Assembly: GCF_007744515.1 (NCBI RefSeq) | Contig: NZ_CP036268.1 | Span: 3,456,712 to 3,520,711, forward strand | Origin: Stratiformator vulcanicus | Lineage (GTDB): Bacteria; Planctomycetota; Planctomycetia; Planctomycetales; Planctomycetaceae | DNA length: 64,000 nucleotides | Direction of reading: 5' to 3' | Shown here: positions 1 to 7,855 of the stretch, piece after piece | Position numbering within the stretch: position 1 is the stretch's first letter | Layout: each line of letters starts with the position of its first letter | Position numbers and translations under genes: made by a program | The notes under the pieces: generated by a model | Told to the model about the DNA's origin: nothing | Databases searched by the model: none | What the model saw: only the letters and a program-made list of their open reading frames with translations

Positions 1-46
1 CCCACGTTGCCGCTGCGCGCATCCATTCCCCGCGAGGAGAGTCCCG

Positions 47-235
47 ATGCAGGTCGTACTGAGCGAGTTTCACGAGGACGAAGAGTGCGTCTGGTGCCAA
101 AAGGAGCGTGAGTGCGTTGTCGCCACGTTCTCAGATGAATTCCTTAAGGACGCACCGCTGTGCTGGAAGTGTTTGCAGACCGCCTTCCGCGTCCGCAGCA
201 GCCAGGCCGAATCGGCCGACCCAGAAAGTCGCTGA
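47..235 (+). CDS. Small zinc-ribbon-like protein of integrative element
   Basis: A 62-residue protein with two CxxC pairs (C14/C17 and C39/C42), the spacing of a small zinc ribbon. A GGAG Shine-Dalgarno lies shortly before the ATG. It is the first of four co-oriented genes leading to a tyrosine recombinase, so it probably belongs to that element. No enzymatic motif is visible. It could bind DNA or a protein partner, but that is inference from the metal-site pattern only. Confidence 0.6.
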   Translation: MQVVLSEFHEDEECVWCQKERECVVATFSDEFLKDAPLCWKCLQTAFRVRSSQAESADPESR

Positions 236-338
236 TCTGATTGCGCCCGAACCGAACTCGGGGCATCGTTCCACCGCTTTCAGCCGCGTCGGCCGGAAGC
301 GCTGCGCGTCAATCGCTCCTTACACAGAGAGGTAAGTC

Positions 339-617
339 ATGGCTGGAAAACGTTCTCAGAAGTCGAAGACGAATCCGCCGGAGAAGGTGTTTCGGGTCGG
401 TGCCGTCAGTGCCTCGGTCTTCGCCCACGAGGTGGAGTTCGAAGGGACCAAGCGAACCATTCGGTCCGTGTCGGTTCAGAAGCGCTACCGCGACGGCGAC
501 GGCGTGAAGTACACGCAGAGCTTTAACCTGGGGGAACTGCCCTTGGTCGTCCGGGCCTTCCAGCTGGCCCAGCGCTACGTCGAAGACCTGGAGGCCGAAA
601 TCCAGCTCGGCGACTGA
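339..617 (+). CDS. Conserved small protein of integrative element, unknown function
   Basis: A 92-residue basic-to-neutral soluble protein. The start is supported by an AGAGG Shine-Dalgarno. After a lysine-rich N-terminus (about residues 1-17), the body alternates short beta-like segments and ends in an acidic helix (about residues 70-90). No domain is recognised. A strong intrinsic terminator follows its stop, so it is transcribed separately from the excisionase-like gene. Position beside an integrase suggests an accessory role in the mobile element, but none can be assigned. Confidence 0.6.
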   Translation: MAGKRSQKSKTNPPEKVFRVGAVSASVFAHEVEFEGTKRTIRSVSVQKRYRDGDGVKYTQSFNLGELPLVVRAFQLAQRYVEDLEAEIQLGD

Positions 618-625
618 CTGCACTT

Positions 626-664
626 GCCGATGAGCCGCCCCGAGGCGGTTCATCGGCTTTTTCA
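626..664 (+). terminator. Rho-independent terminator
   Basis: A 13-bp hairpin, CCGATGAGCCGCC paired with GGCGGTTCATCGG (one G-T pair) around a CCGA loop, is followed by CTTTTTCATTCCTTTT. It sits nine bases after the stop of the 92-residue gene. Confidence 0.85.
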
Positions 665-709
665 TTCCTTTTAACGATCCATCTTAATTGCGAACTGAAG
701 GAGCCTCTC

Positions 710-997
710 ATGCTCGATGAAGTTTTAATCCGTCTCGATCGCATTGAGACGGCACTGGCCGCGATCGCCGAACAGAAGGCGACCAAGGAGTTCTATACGA
801 CCGCCGAGGTGGCCGAGATCGTCGGCCGCGCCGAATTTACCGTCCGCGAGTGGTGCCGGCTGGGGCGGATCGACGCCGTCAAGCAGACCTCCGGCATCGG
901 CCGGCAGCGTGAGTGGCGGATCAGCCACGAGGAACTGGATCGCATCCGCAACCACGGGCCGCGGCCGCTCGTCGCCCGTCACACCAAGTGTGGATGA
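710..997 (+). CDS. Excisionase-like helix-turn-helix protein
   Basis: A 95-residue protein with an AAGGAG Shine-Dalgarno before the ATG. Residues 1-25 form a short amphipathic helix. Residues about 27-80 match the MerR/excisionase-type winged helix (FYTTAEVAEIVG, then TVREWCRLGRI, then a basic beta-wing and an EELDRI helix). This type of small DNA-binding protein commonly sits immediately upstream of tyrosine integrases as a directionality factor. The integrase follows 120 bases downstream on the same strand. The domain call is strong; the role as directionality factor is inferred from context. Confidence 0.8.
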   Translation: MLDEVLIRLDRIETALAAIAEQKATKEFYTTAEVAEIVGRAEFTVREWCRLGRIDAVKQTSGIGRQREWRISHEELDRIRNHGPRPLVARHTKCG

Positions 998-1119
998 CCT
1001 GTTGCGACCGACACCGAGTTTGGAACCGTCAATGATCGATCCACGTCGCCGCCGTTAAGAGGCACGCACGATCGATTTGGAGGTTCGGACACCTTGGGGC
1101 AGACTGTCAGGCGACTCGC

Positions 1120-2373
1120 ATGGCATCGCTGGAGAACCGCACCGGCTACTACAACGTCGTCTTCCGCTTCGGCGGCCGCAAATTCACGCGGTCGCTCGGC
1201 ACCGACGACGAACGTGAGGCGGACCGGATGCGGGCTAATCTGGAGCAGACGATCCGTGACGTGAAGAGCGGTCGCCTGACAGTTCCCGAAGACGCCGAGA
1301 TCGCGACGTTTCTGCTATCTGATGGGAAGCTGACGCAGGCTCCGAAAGTCATCGACGAGGAAGAGCCGGATGTCCCTGCCGCACCAGCCTTGGTCGAGGT
1401 CTTCGGCCAGTTCTTCGACTCGTTGCCGGACGGGGCGCTGGAAGACTCCACGATCGCCACCATGAAAACCCACCGGCAGAATCTACTGCGGATTCTCGGC
1501 CCTGATGAGATCATCGCTGAGCACATCGACCTCAACACACTCGACCGCTACGTCCGCAGTCGGAGTCGGGAGAAAGGGCAGCGTGGCCGGAATATCGGGA
1601 CCGTCACGATTCAGAAGGAGATCGCGACCCTGCGTCGCGTATGGCGGTGGGCGCGGAAACGAGGAATCCTGCCAAATGATTTCCCGGACGTGGGCGACAT
1701 CCAGATGCCCAAGTCATCGGAGAAACCGGCGTTTCAGACGTATGACGAAATCACGCGGCAGATTAAGACCGGTGGGCTGTCCGAGGCCGAGCAGCGGGAA
1801 TTGTGGGATTCGCTCTATCTGCGAACGACAGAGATCGACAAATTGCTCGACCACGTTCGCGCGAATGCACGTCAGGCTTTCCTCTACCCGATGGTCGTGG
1901 CCGCGGCCCACACCGGGGCGAGGCGGAGCGAACTGATGCGGTCGCAGGTTTCGGACATCCGCGAGGATTCTCTGATCATCCGCGAGAAGAAACGCAGAAA
2001 GGGCCGACAGTCGACTCGGCGAGTCCCGCACTCAAGCCGATTGCGTAAGGCACTGGATGAATGGTTGGAGCAACATCCGGGCGGTTCACATACTTTTGGG
2101 ATCACGAGTGAAAGCGAGGCCGAGCCGATTCGACCGCTCACTCCGGAGCAGGCGCACGATGCATTTCAACTTGTCCTGAAGCAAAGCCGCTGGAAGGTGA
2201 TCCGGGGCTGGCACTGCCTCCGGCACTCGTTTATCAGCAACCTCGCGTCGCAGGGCGTCGACCAACGCTTGATCGACGAATTCGTTGGCCACACGAGCGA
2301 AGAGATGCGGAGACGTTACCGGCACCTACTGCCCGAGGTGAAGGAGGCCGCGATTCGCGGTGTGTTCGATTGA
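1120..2373 (+). CDS. Tyrosine recombinase / phage-type integrase
   Basis: A 417-residue site-specific recombinase. Residues 1-60 resemble an arm-binding N-terminal domain. Residues about 90-190 are the SAM-like core-binding domain and about 235-410 the catalytic domain. Catalytic residues are readable: R268 in TGARRSEL, H365 and R368 in WHCLRHS, H391 in GHTS, and the nucleophile Y400 in RRRYRHL. Length and order are normal for element-encoded integrases, so it appears intact. It lies about 790 bases from the 3' end of a tRNA-Leu gene, the usual target of this family. No clear Shine-Dalgarno precedes the ATG. Confidence 0.93.
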   Translation: MASLENRTGYYNVVFRFGGRKFTRSLGTDDEREADRMRANLEQTIRDVKSGRLTVPEDAEIATFLLSDGKLTQAPKVIDEEEPDVPAAPALVEVFGQFFDSLPDGALEDSTIATMKTHRQNLLRILGPDEIIAEHIDLNTLDRYVRSRSREKGQRGRNIGTVTIQKEIATLRRVWRWARKRGILPNDFPDVGDIQMPKSSEKPAFQTYDEITRQIKTGGLSEAEQRELWDSLYLRTTEIDKLLDHVRANARQAFLYPMVVAAAHTGARRSELMRSQVSDIREDSLIIREKKRRKGRQSTRRVPHSSRLRKALDEWLEQHPGGSHTFGITSESEAEPIRPLTPEQAHDAFQLVLKQSRWKVIRGWHCLRHSFISNLASQGVDQRLIDEFVGHTSEEMRRRYRHLLPEVKEAAIRGVFD

Positions 2374-2387
2374 GTCGAGACCGCCGA

Positions 2388-2915
2388 TCAAGATTGCCCA
2401 AGATGTCTCCTTTCTTCGGTGGCTTCCAGAAGCTCACGGATCGAAGGCGGCATCGGCAATTCAACGTCGATGCTTGACCCTAATGCCCGTTTCGGGGCCG
2501 CCGTGCCTGCCTCAAGACCCGCTCGGTATGACTCGGCCAGTTGCAGGGCCGTCTCAGTTAACGCCCTCATGGTGGCGGAACCCGCGAGTTGATTGAAGAA
2601 GACGCTCACGCCGGTGGTGACGACGAGGTCCTCGACCGGTTCGGTGGTCCACATCACGATCGGGATGTCGCTTCGAAAGCCTTGCCGCAGCATCGCCGTA
2701 AACCAGATGCCACTCTCGCGGTCGAAGGCTTGCGAACGAGGCTTGAATCGCTCGCCGATCACCTAGTAGTCGGCATCCCACGCATCGGCCTCGAACCAGT
2801 CAGAGGGCCGGTTGAAGCACCGCACCTCGACCGGGCCGTAGCACGCGCACATCGCGGCGAAGCTGTCGAGTGCCGTCGTATCTTTGACGAAGTCGAGTCG
2901 GTAAGGCTTCACCAT
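2388..2915 (-). pseudogene. Unknown gene interrupted by an in-frame amber codon
   Basis: An ATG at 2915 with a good Shine-Dalgarno (GGGAG, five bases upstream) opens a 50-codon frame ending in TAG at 2763-2765. The same frame continues without further stops for 124 codons to 2388. The first codon after TAG is GTG, which could start a second gene, but no Shine-Dalgarno precedes it and frame is kept across the stop. One gene broken by a nonsense mutation, or read through, is the simpler reading. No domain is recognised in either part. It is convergent with the integrase and lies inside the putative element. Confidence 0.45.
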
Positions 2916-3116
2916 TCAGTCTCCCGACACTCTGACGGCTGCGAACACCTCAGTTGCGACCGCGTCGGAACCAGCAGGCGGCGGAAGGCGGCCCCAGGGA
3001 CGGATGGGCTCCGGTCAGCTACCCAGTACGACGACTTGCAGGGAATCTGAAGGTCGCAATTGACTCGCGATGTGACCTCAATTTTGTCCGCGATTTGTCC
3101 GCGGTCCGTCTCGGCC

Positions 3117-3155
3117 AAAAGAGAAAGGACTCACGGCAATCGCCGTAAGTCCTTT
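3117..3155 (-). terminator. Intrinsic terminator after tRNA-Leu
   Basis: On the minus strand a 14-bp stem (AAAGGACTTACGGC with GCCGTGAGTCCTTT, one mismatch, GATT loop) is followed by a T-rich run. It begins nine bases beyond the tRNA 3' end. Confidence 0.8.
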
Positions 3156-3163
3156 GGTGGCAG

Positions 3164-3249
3164 TGCCCAAGAGAGGACTCGAACCTCCACGTCCGTTTAA
3201 GGACACTAGGACCTGAACCTAGCGCGTCTGCCAATTCCGCCACCTGGGC
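3164..3249 (-). tRNA. tRNA-Leu (anticodon CAG)
   Basis: An 86-base class II tRNA on the minus strand. The acceptor stem GCCCAGG pairs with CTTGGGC (one G-T pair) and the discriminator is A. The anticodon stem-loop is CTAGG-TTCAGGT-CCTAG, giving CAG. A long variable arm precedes the T arm GGAGG-TTCGAGT-CCTCT. CCA is not encoded. It reads CUG leucine codons. The gene is intact although its 3' end faces the integrase-bearing segment, as expected when an element restores the tRNA on integration. Confidence 0.95.
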
Positions 3250-3310
3250 TTGGTGTGGAGCGATAATCTACGTCTCCGACGCCGTCGCGACAAGCGAGGT
3301 TCGCCCTCCG

Positions 3311-4402
3311 CTAAAATGCTGGAAAATACTGTCGCACTTTGTGGTTCTCGCTGTCGCCGACGTACACGAAGTCTTTTTTATCAACGCAAATACCATGGGG
3401 CCGAGCGAGTCGGCAATTTCGCGAGTGGCGTTCGAGTCCGTCGGGTCCGTCGCCGCGTTTCCCGTCTCCAATAATCGTGTGAATGAGGCCACTGGTTAGG
3501 TTGATCAGTCGGACCGTATGGCTTTCGGTATCGGCGAAGTAGATTACGCCATTGTTGCCAAAGGCAACGCCTTTCGGGCCGGCGAGTTTGGCCTCCTTCG
3601 CCGGGCCGCCGTCGCCGGTGTAGCCCTTCTCACCGGTGCCCGCAACGTGCCGCAGCGTCTTTTCGCGGAGGTCGATGGTGTAGATCGTGTTGCCCTCGCG
3701 CAGCGCCAGAACCAGCGTGTGATCGCCATCGAAGTCCAAGGCGCGAGGTCCGTTGAGCGGAGTACCAGTGAGCGGAGCGCCATCGGGCGTAGACCCTCGT
3801 TCTCCGGTGCCCGCGAATGTCGAAATTCGCCCGGTTTTCAGATCGACGCGCCGGATGCGGTGATTGCCGATATCGCAGACCAACAGTCCGTCGTTGCCGT
3901 CAAAACAGATGGAATGGGGTTTATTGAACTTCGCTTTGTCAGCCGGTCCGCCGTCGCCGGCGAAGCCTTTCTCGCCGAGAGTGCCAGCCACGACTGACAC
4001 CTTTCGCGTTTGGCGATCAAATCGACAGACGACGTGATTGGGCATATCGACATAAAACAGATGCCCCTCGGGATCAAAGCGGACTTCGTAGGGCTGCTTG
4101 ATTGAGAAGCCCGCGTCCTTATCGTCAGCCGGTTCACCCGGCGGACTCGCGCTCAAGACGGTTTCGATGACGCGGGTACGACGGTCGAGTCGGCGTATTC
4201 GGCTCGAGGCAATCTCGCAGATATAGAGCGCCCCATCGGGCCCAATCTCGACACCGTAGGGCTCCGCCACCGCGGCAGTTCGGCCGGGCCCGCCATCGCC
4301 GGTGGCGGCTTGCTCGCCCGTCCCGGCAATTGTCAGCACGCTAGATTTGAGCTCCGCGGAAGCCGGAACCAGCGTCACGAATGACACAAGAATGCCGAGC
4401 AT
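3311..4402 (-). CDS. Secreted NHL-repeat beta-propeller protein
   Basis: About 363 residues from the chosen ATG. The open frame extends a further 67 codons upstream, but that part overlaps a palindromic repeat and lacks a coding character, while the chosen Met begins a signal peptide (MLGILVSFVTLVPASA). The mature protein has five to six NHL-type repeats, each with a TGDGGPA-like turn, then PYGVEIGPDG or PKGVAFGNNG, then IYFADTESHTVRLI. This is a six-bladed propeller typically binding proteins or ligands outside the cytoplasm. No catalytic domain is fused. It lies downstream of the BtuF-like gene on the same strand, separated by about 200 bases holding a repeat, so it is probably not part of that operon. 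Confidence 0.85.
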   Translation of the reverse strand: MLGILVSFVTLVPASAELKSSVLTIAGTGEQAATGDGGPGRTAAVAEPYGVEIGPDGALYICEIASSRIRRLDRRTRVIETVLSASPPGEPADDKDAGFSIKQPYEVRFDPEGHLFYVDMPNHVVCRFDRQTRKVSVVAGTLGEKGFAGDGGPADKAKFNKPHSICFDGNDGLLVCDIGNHRIRRVDLKTGRISTFAGTGERGSTPDGAPLTGTPLNGPRALDFDGDHTLVLALREGNTIYTIDLREKTLRHVAGTGEKGYTGDGGPAKEAKLAGPKGVAFGNNGVIYFADTESHTVRLINLTSGLIHTIIGDGKRGDGPDGLERHSRNCRLARPHGICVDKKDFVYVGDSENHKVRQYFPAF

Positions 4403-4489
4403 TGAACGGAAGAAACGACGCCCGGCGACATGAGTATTGAACTCAGGCCTCGAAAAGGTGTCGCACCTGAATTGTCGTGCGAGGCCGTT

Positions 4490-4540
4490 CGCTGAATGCT
4501 CTTGCGGCTTCGCCGCCCGGACGCTGTCCGGGCCACTCCG
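4490..4540 (-). repeat. Single REP-like palindrome (family A)
   Basis: Reading the minus strand: GTGGCCCGG hairpin (GCCCGGAC/GTCCGGGC), then a GGC-GAA-GCC hairpin, then CAAGAG and CATTCAGC. It matches the halves of the paired elements at 28448-28594 and 28721-28860. Here only one half is seen. Confidence 0.7.
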
Positions 4541-4599
4541 TGATGGGTCACTCGCAAGAACTCGGCTTGCGCTGCGGGCTCGTGTCGTGTGATGACTCA

Positions 4600-5523
4600 T
4601 CAACTGAACTCCTCGAACAGGACGGACGCGTCGAGGCGGACCCAGGATTCGGCGACCGACTCGTCTCCTATGAGCATCGCACTGAGCATTTCGACCGAAT
4701 CGGCGAGGCTCGGGGCGGGGCGATTAAAAAACTTTTGACCGTCGGCGACGAAAACCTGATTGTCGCTGACCGCTCGCAGCTTCGACCATTCCGGTTTCTC
4801 CGCCAGGACGCCGAGTTCCCCCATCGCACGCTGTCGCGAAAAGCCGCAGGGAGCGATCAGAATCACATCCGGATCGGCGGCGAGCAGCTCGCTCCATTCG
4901 AAGGAGCGAGATTCGCTGCCGGCTTTCGAGAGCACATCCTCCGCGCCGGCGGCAGCGACGATATCGGGAATCCAATGCCCGGCGGTCATCAGCGGATCGA
5001 TCCAGTCGAGAAACACGAGCCGCTGCCGCGGACGATCGGCCGCGTCGTCGAAACAGGTGGCGACGCGCGATCGCAGATCGGCCGCCAACTCACGGCCCCG
5101 CTCCGCGACGCCGAGATGCTCGGCGACCTCTTCGATTTCCTCCCACACCCCGGCCAGTCGCGATGCGCAAAACGCAAAGACGTCGGGCTGCGGATCGAAC
5201 TGCCGAATCGCCGCCTCAACCAGTGACGGACCCGCTGCGCACAGGTCACATACCCCCTGCGTGAGAATGACGTCGGGCCGCAGCGAGGCGAGCGTGGCCT
5301 CATTGATTCGATACACCGACGTCTCACCGGCGGCCCGCACCTGCTCATCAATCGCTCTGCTGCTCGCCTCGACGTCAATCGAGACGCTGGTGCATTCGGG
5401 AAGGTGCATCACCTCCGGCTGGTCACAGGAGTGCGAACGACCGACGAGTTGGTGACCCAGACCGAGGTCACACACGATCTCCGTCGCCGAGGGGATAAGC
5501 GAAACGATCCGCGGCTCAGGCAT
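4600..5523 (-). CDS. BtuF-like corrinoid-binding protein (no signal peptide)
   Basis: A 307-residue protein of the periplasmic-binding-protein fold (COG0614, BtuF/FhuD class III). The N-terminus RIVSLIPSATEIVCDLGLG is the typical BtuF opening strand-helix. An IRPDVILTQ-type strand (residues about 80-90), a long backbone helix and a second lobe with the conserved WIPDIVAAAGA segment follow. Characterised family members bind cobalamin and deliver it to an ABC importer. Unusually, no signal peptide or lipobox is visible. The start overlaps the stop of the DUF6580 gene by eight bases, and a cobalamin riboswitch leads the operon, which supports a corrinoid ligand. No BtuC/BtuD genes are nearby. 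Confidence 0.85.
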   Translation of the reverse strand: MPEPRIVSLIPSATEIVCDLGLGHQLVGRSHSCDQPEVMHLPECTSVSIDVEASSRAIDEQVRAAGETSVYRINEATLASLRPDVILTQGVCDLCAAGPSLVEAAIRQFDPQPDVFAFCASRLAGVWEEIEEVAEHLGVAERGRELAADLRSRVATCFDDAADRPRQRLVFLDWIDPLMTAGHWIPDIVAAAGAEDVLSKAGSESRSFEWSELLAADPDVILIAPCGFSRQRAMGELGVLAEKPEWSKLRAVSDNQVFVADGQKFFNRPAPSLADSVEMLSAMLIGDESVAESWVRLDASVLFEEFS

Positions 5524-6148
5524 GAACGCGTCTCAAGGAGGGCAGGGCAAAGTTCGGGCGTTGCTCCGGTGCGACGGCGAACCAGAACAGCACCGGCAGA
5601 TAGACCGCCATCGCGACGAGGCTGTTGCGGAAAAACGGAATCGCCGCGACATAGCACTTAACGAGGCCGGCGAGCGTCATCGGATAGGTCGACCACTCTG
5701 CCAAGACCCACGTCGCGAAGTTCGTGAGCATGAAAAATGCGACAGCCCCCGCAAGGCCGCGGCCGAACACGCCGACCCACGTGCATTGGCCCGGTTTGAG
5801 CGTCCAGCCGAGCATCACGACCAGCAGCATCGAGGCGTAGACGAAAATCTGCGACGAGTAGAATCCCATTTCGGGGCCGTAAATCAGTGCGATCAGGCAA
5901 TCACCGACAAACCACAGGGCGAAGGTCAGTCCGATTCCGAGTCCGCGGTGCGAGAGCATTGCGCCGCCGAACAGAGCCAGCGGTAAGATCGGTGAGAAGT
6001 TCCACGGATACGTGGTCGTTTCGGGATCGATGCTGAGCCCGCCGAATTTGCCGAGCAGGTAGGGCAGGATGCGTAACAGGACCGCCATGGCAGCAATCGC
6101 CGCGACGACGGGCCAGCGAACGGTTTGGGAAGGTTGATCGAAATTCAT
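5516..6148 (-). CDS. DUF6580-like integral membrane protein, putative transporter
   Basis: About 210 residues from the ATG at 6148; a TTG 18 codons upstream is possible but less likely. Five to six hydrophobic helices: residues about 14-32, 50-70, 75-92, 98-118, 128-150 and 170-195. A conserved-looking NFSPILPLALFGGA loop follows the first helix. The layout recalls small substrate-capturing (S-component-like) membrane proteins, though this similarity is only topological. It is second in a riboswitch-controlled operon and overlaps the BtuF-like gene, so cobalamin or cobinamide movement is the likely role. That is inference from context. Confidence 0.75.
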   Translation of the reverse strand: MNFDQPSQTVRWPVVAAIAAMAVLLRILPYLLGKFGGLSIDPETTTYPWNFSPILPLALFGGAMLSHRGLGIGLTFALWFVGDCLIALIYGPEMGFYSSQIFVYASMLLVVMLGWTLKPGQCTWVGVFGRGLAGAVAFFMLTNFATWVLAEWSTYPMTLAGLVKCYVAAIPFFRNSLVAMAVYLPVLFWFAVAPEQRPNFALPSLRRVHA

Positions 6149-6248
6149 CTTGGTTTGCGAAGTCCTTTCGGGAATGAATCCGCACCCGTTGGACTCTGCC
6201 AACGGGCGCGGGAGGTGTCAATCGGACGGCGACAATCAGTTTCGCCCG

Positions 6249-7265
6249 TCAGTCACGGTCGTAGAGTTCGTCCTGCAAGGCAGGATCATCGAGATTGCCG
6301 AGCGAGGCGAAGCCGAGGTTCTCCTTGTCCATTCGCTGCGCTTGGCCGTCGGAAACTCCGTTCAAGTTGCCAGGATCGCCACCGGACATGATTGCGAACG
6401 CTCGCCCTATCGTCTCGACATGTCCGTCGAGAAAGGCAATATTCGCAGTCCGATTATGGCGGAAGTGGATATTCGGAAAGTTGTTGCTTGGCGGTTCAAG
6501 GATCCACGTTTCCTCAAAACTGTACGGCGGTCCGGCAGAGTATGTCGGCGGAGCATATGTTGCCGTGACCTGACCAGAATCGGCGAAGGCGATGGTCTGG
6601 GTCAATTGCCGCACGTCTCTGAGTTTTCTGCAAAGCGGCTTAATCGGCCCGGTCGGGTCGTACGAGCCGAGCGGAATCTCAGGGCGAATGCCGCCGGTAT
6701 CATGCTCTCGCTCCGCGTACCAGCTTCGCGAAAGAAAGTAGCCGTTGTAGGCATATCCGCTCGCGGGGCGTTGGGCTTCGATGATCGTTCCGTCAGCCCC
6801 TATGTATCGCTGGAATCGCACTTTTTCGATTTGACCGGGGCCGAGATCGGGACATTGGAAAGCGGTATAGTTCGTTTCCATGAACGGGGCGAGCGGTCCC
6901 TTGGCGAAGTCGAGTACATCGTCCGACGCGTCAAACGCTGCGTTGTAATCGACGAGCCCGAACCAAAATTGAACTGTCCCGTCGGAGGACGCCTGATGAC
7001 GCTCGTCTTCTACAACATAGGGTAACAGCGTTTCCAATTGAGTCTCAGCATAATTGTGTAGCGCCAGCGTTAATTGCTTCAATCGATTCTTGCACTGTGC
7101 GCTTCTTGCCGCGGACCGAGCCTGCTGCACCGCGGGCAGCAGCAGCGCGATCAGGATCGCGATGATCGCGATCACAACCAGTAGCTCAATCAGCGTGAAG
7201 CCGCGCACGCGGCGCGGACTTCGATCTCGCGGTGCGTTTGCGGCACCGCTTCGTGTCTTATTCAT
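6249..7265 (-). CDS. DUF1559 pseudopilin-like protein in B12-regulated operon
   Basis: A 338-residue protein with a type IV prepilin signal: a basic leader, cleavage at G22/F23, Glu at position +5 (E27), and a hydrophobic helix to about residue 47. The DUF1559 body follows, with N-terminal [15 protein letters not shown] and the C-terminal [18 protein letters not shown] signature (H-X9-DGHV type) near residues 275-295. DUF1559 proteins are massively expanded in planctomycetes and are thought to be exported by a type II/IV pilus-like machine. This copy is the first gene downstream of a cobalamin riboswitch and precedes a membrane protein and a BtuF-like protein. That context is unusual for the family and suggests a surface or periplasmic role in corrinoid capture. 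Confidence 0.92.
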   Translation of the reverse strand: MNKTRSGAANAPRDRSPRRVRGFTLIELLVVIAIIAILIALLLPAVQQARSAARSAQCKNRLKQLTLALHNYAETQLETLLPYVVEDERHQASSDGTVQFWFGLVDYNAAFDASDDVLDFAKGPLAPFMETNYTAFQCPDLGPGQIEKVRFQRYIGADGTIIEAQRPASGYAYNGYFLSRSWYAEREHDTGGIRPEIPLGSYDPTGPIKPLCRKLRDVRQLTQTIAFADSGQVTATYAPPTYSAGPPYSFEETWILEPPSNNFPNIHFRHNRTANIAFLDGHVETIGRAFAIMSGGDPGNLNGVSDGQAQRMDKENLGFASLGNLDDPALQDELYDRD

Positions 7266-7323
7266 CTCAGCGTCTCTCCGAAAGAGACGGCAGCATTCTC
7301 AAATTGTCGAGCTTCTCTTCACA

Positions 7324-7465
7324 GGGTGCCGGGGGCGTGTCGCCCCCGCAGTGTTGAACTCGCTCGCGTATTGCATCGCCTCCAACTCGCGAAGCTGTCG
7401 CACTTGGTACCGGCGCAAAAGTTGAGCGAGCCTCTCGATGCGGGGGCGACACGCCCCCGGCACCC
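7324..7465. repeat. Paired inverted palindrome in riboswitch leader (family C)
   Basis: Both ends carry the same 27-base sequence in inverted orientation, starting GGGTGCCGG and itself a hairpin (CGGGGGCG-TGT-CGCCCCCG). About 88 bases lie between. The architecture matches the family A elements but the sequence differs. It lies between the cobalamin riboswitch and the DUF1559 start codon, so it would be inside the operon's 5' leader. The 66-codon frame across it is an artefact of the repeat. Confidence 0.75.
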
Positions 7466-7569
7466 AAGTCGATTCAACACATGCCCGGCGGCTTACGCCC
7501 GGGCTGGCGTGAGAATTTATCTGCCGTCACGTGGCTTCGTCCGATCCCCGACGGACGTTGCTCAATCCG

Positions 7570-7785
7570 GCTCACAGGCAGGTCTTCCGACTTCCGGACA
7601 GTCACACCCGCGGCCTTCCCACACGATCGACGACATCGTCGATATTCCGGCACAAGAGGCGGCCGGCGCGCAGTGGCGTGTTCGCGAATGTATCTCCGAT
7701 TACGGCGGCGGGTCCGCGACGGATTCTCACCGTCTTCCCTATTCTCTCCAACCGCAACAAGCGATGGAGCACCTGGGCCGAGAGT
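7570..7785 (-). promoter_or_regulatory. Cobalamin (B12) riboswitch
   Basis: Read on the minus strand, the class hallmarks appear in order: AGGTGCTCC opening near 7770; GGGAAGACGGTGAGAATCC (the GGGAA and GGTGnnAATCC core); GGACCCGCCGCCGTAATC; GCCACTG; GGGAAGGCCGCGGG; then the B12 box with GTCGGAAGACCTGCC at about 7590-7576. A GC hairpin (GCCCGG/CCGGGC) about 70 bases further on may be part of the expression platform. The first gene downstream is the DUF1559 gene at 7265. Corrinoid binding normally turns such leaders off. Confidence 0.92.
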
Positions 7786-7822
7786 TACGGTAACGCTTTC
7801 GAGGACATGATCAAGCGTCGGT

Positions 7823-7852
7823 GCGAGTGGGCGTGAATTTACGCCCACTCGC
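7823..7852 (-). terminator. Hairpin after tsaC
   Basis: A perfect 12-bp stem (GCGAGTGGGCGT with ACGCCCACTCGC) with a six-base loop lies just after the tsaC stop and before the riboswitch. There is no T-run, so it may be a 3'-end stabiliser rather than a terminator. Confidence 0.45.
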
Positions 7853-7855
7853 CTC

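Noticed and set aside
4403-4603. 67-codon N-terminal extension of the NHL protein
   Set aside because: It overlaps a REP-like palindrome, and the chosen Met directly precedes a signal peptide.
7267-7467. 66-codon frame between riboswitch and DUF1559 gene
   Set aside because: It is made almost wholly of the inverted palindrome and has no Shine-Dalgarno.
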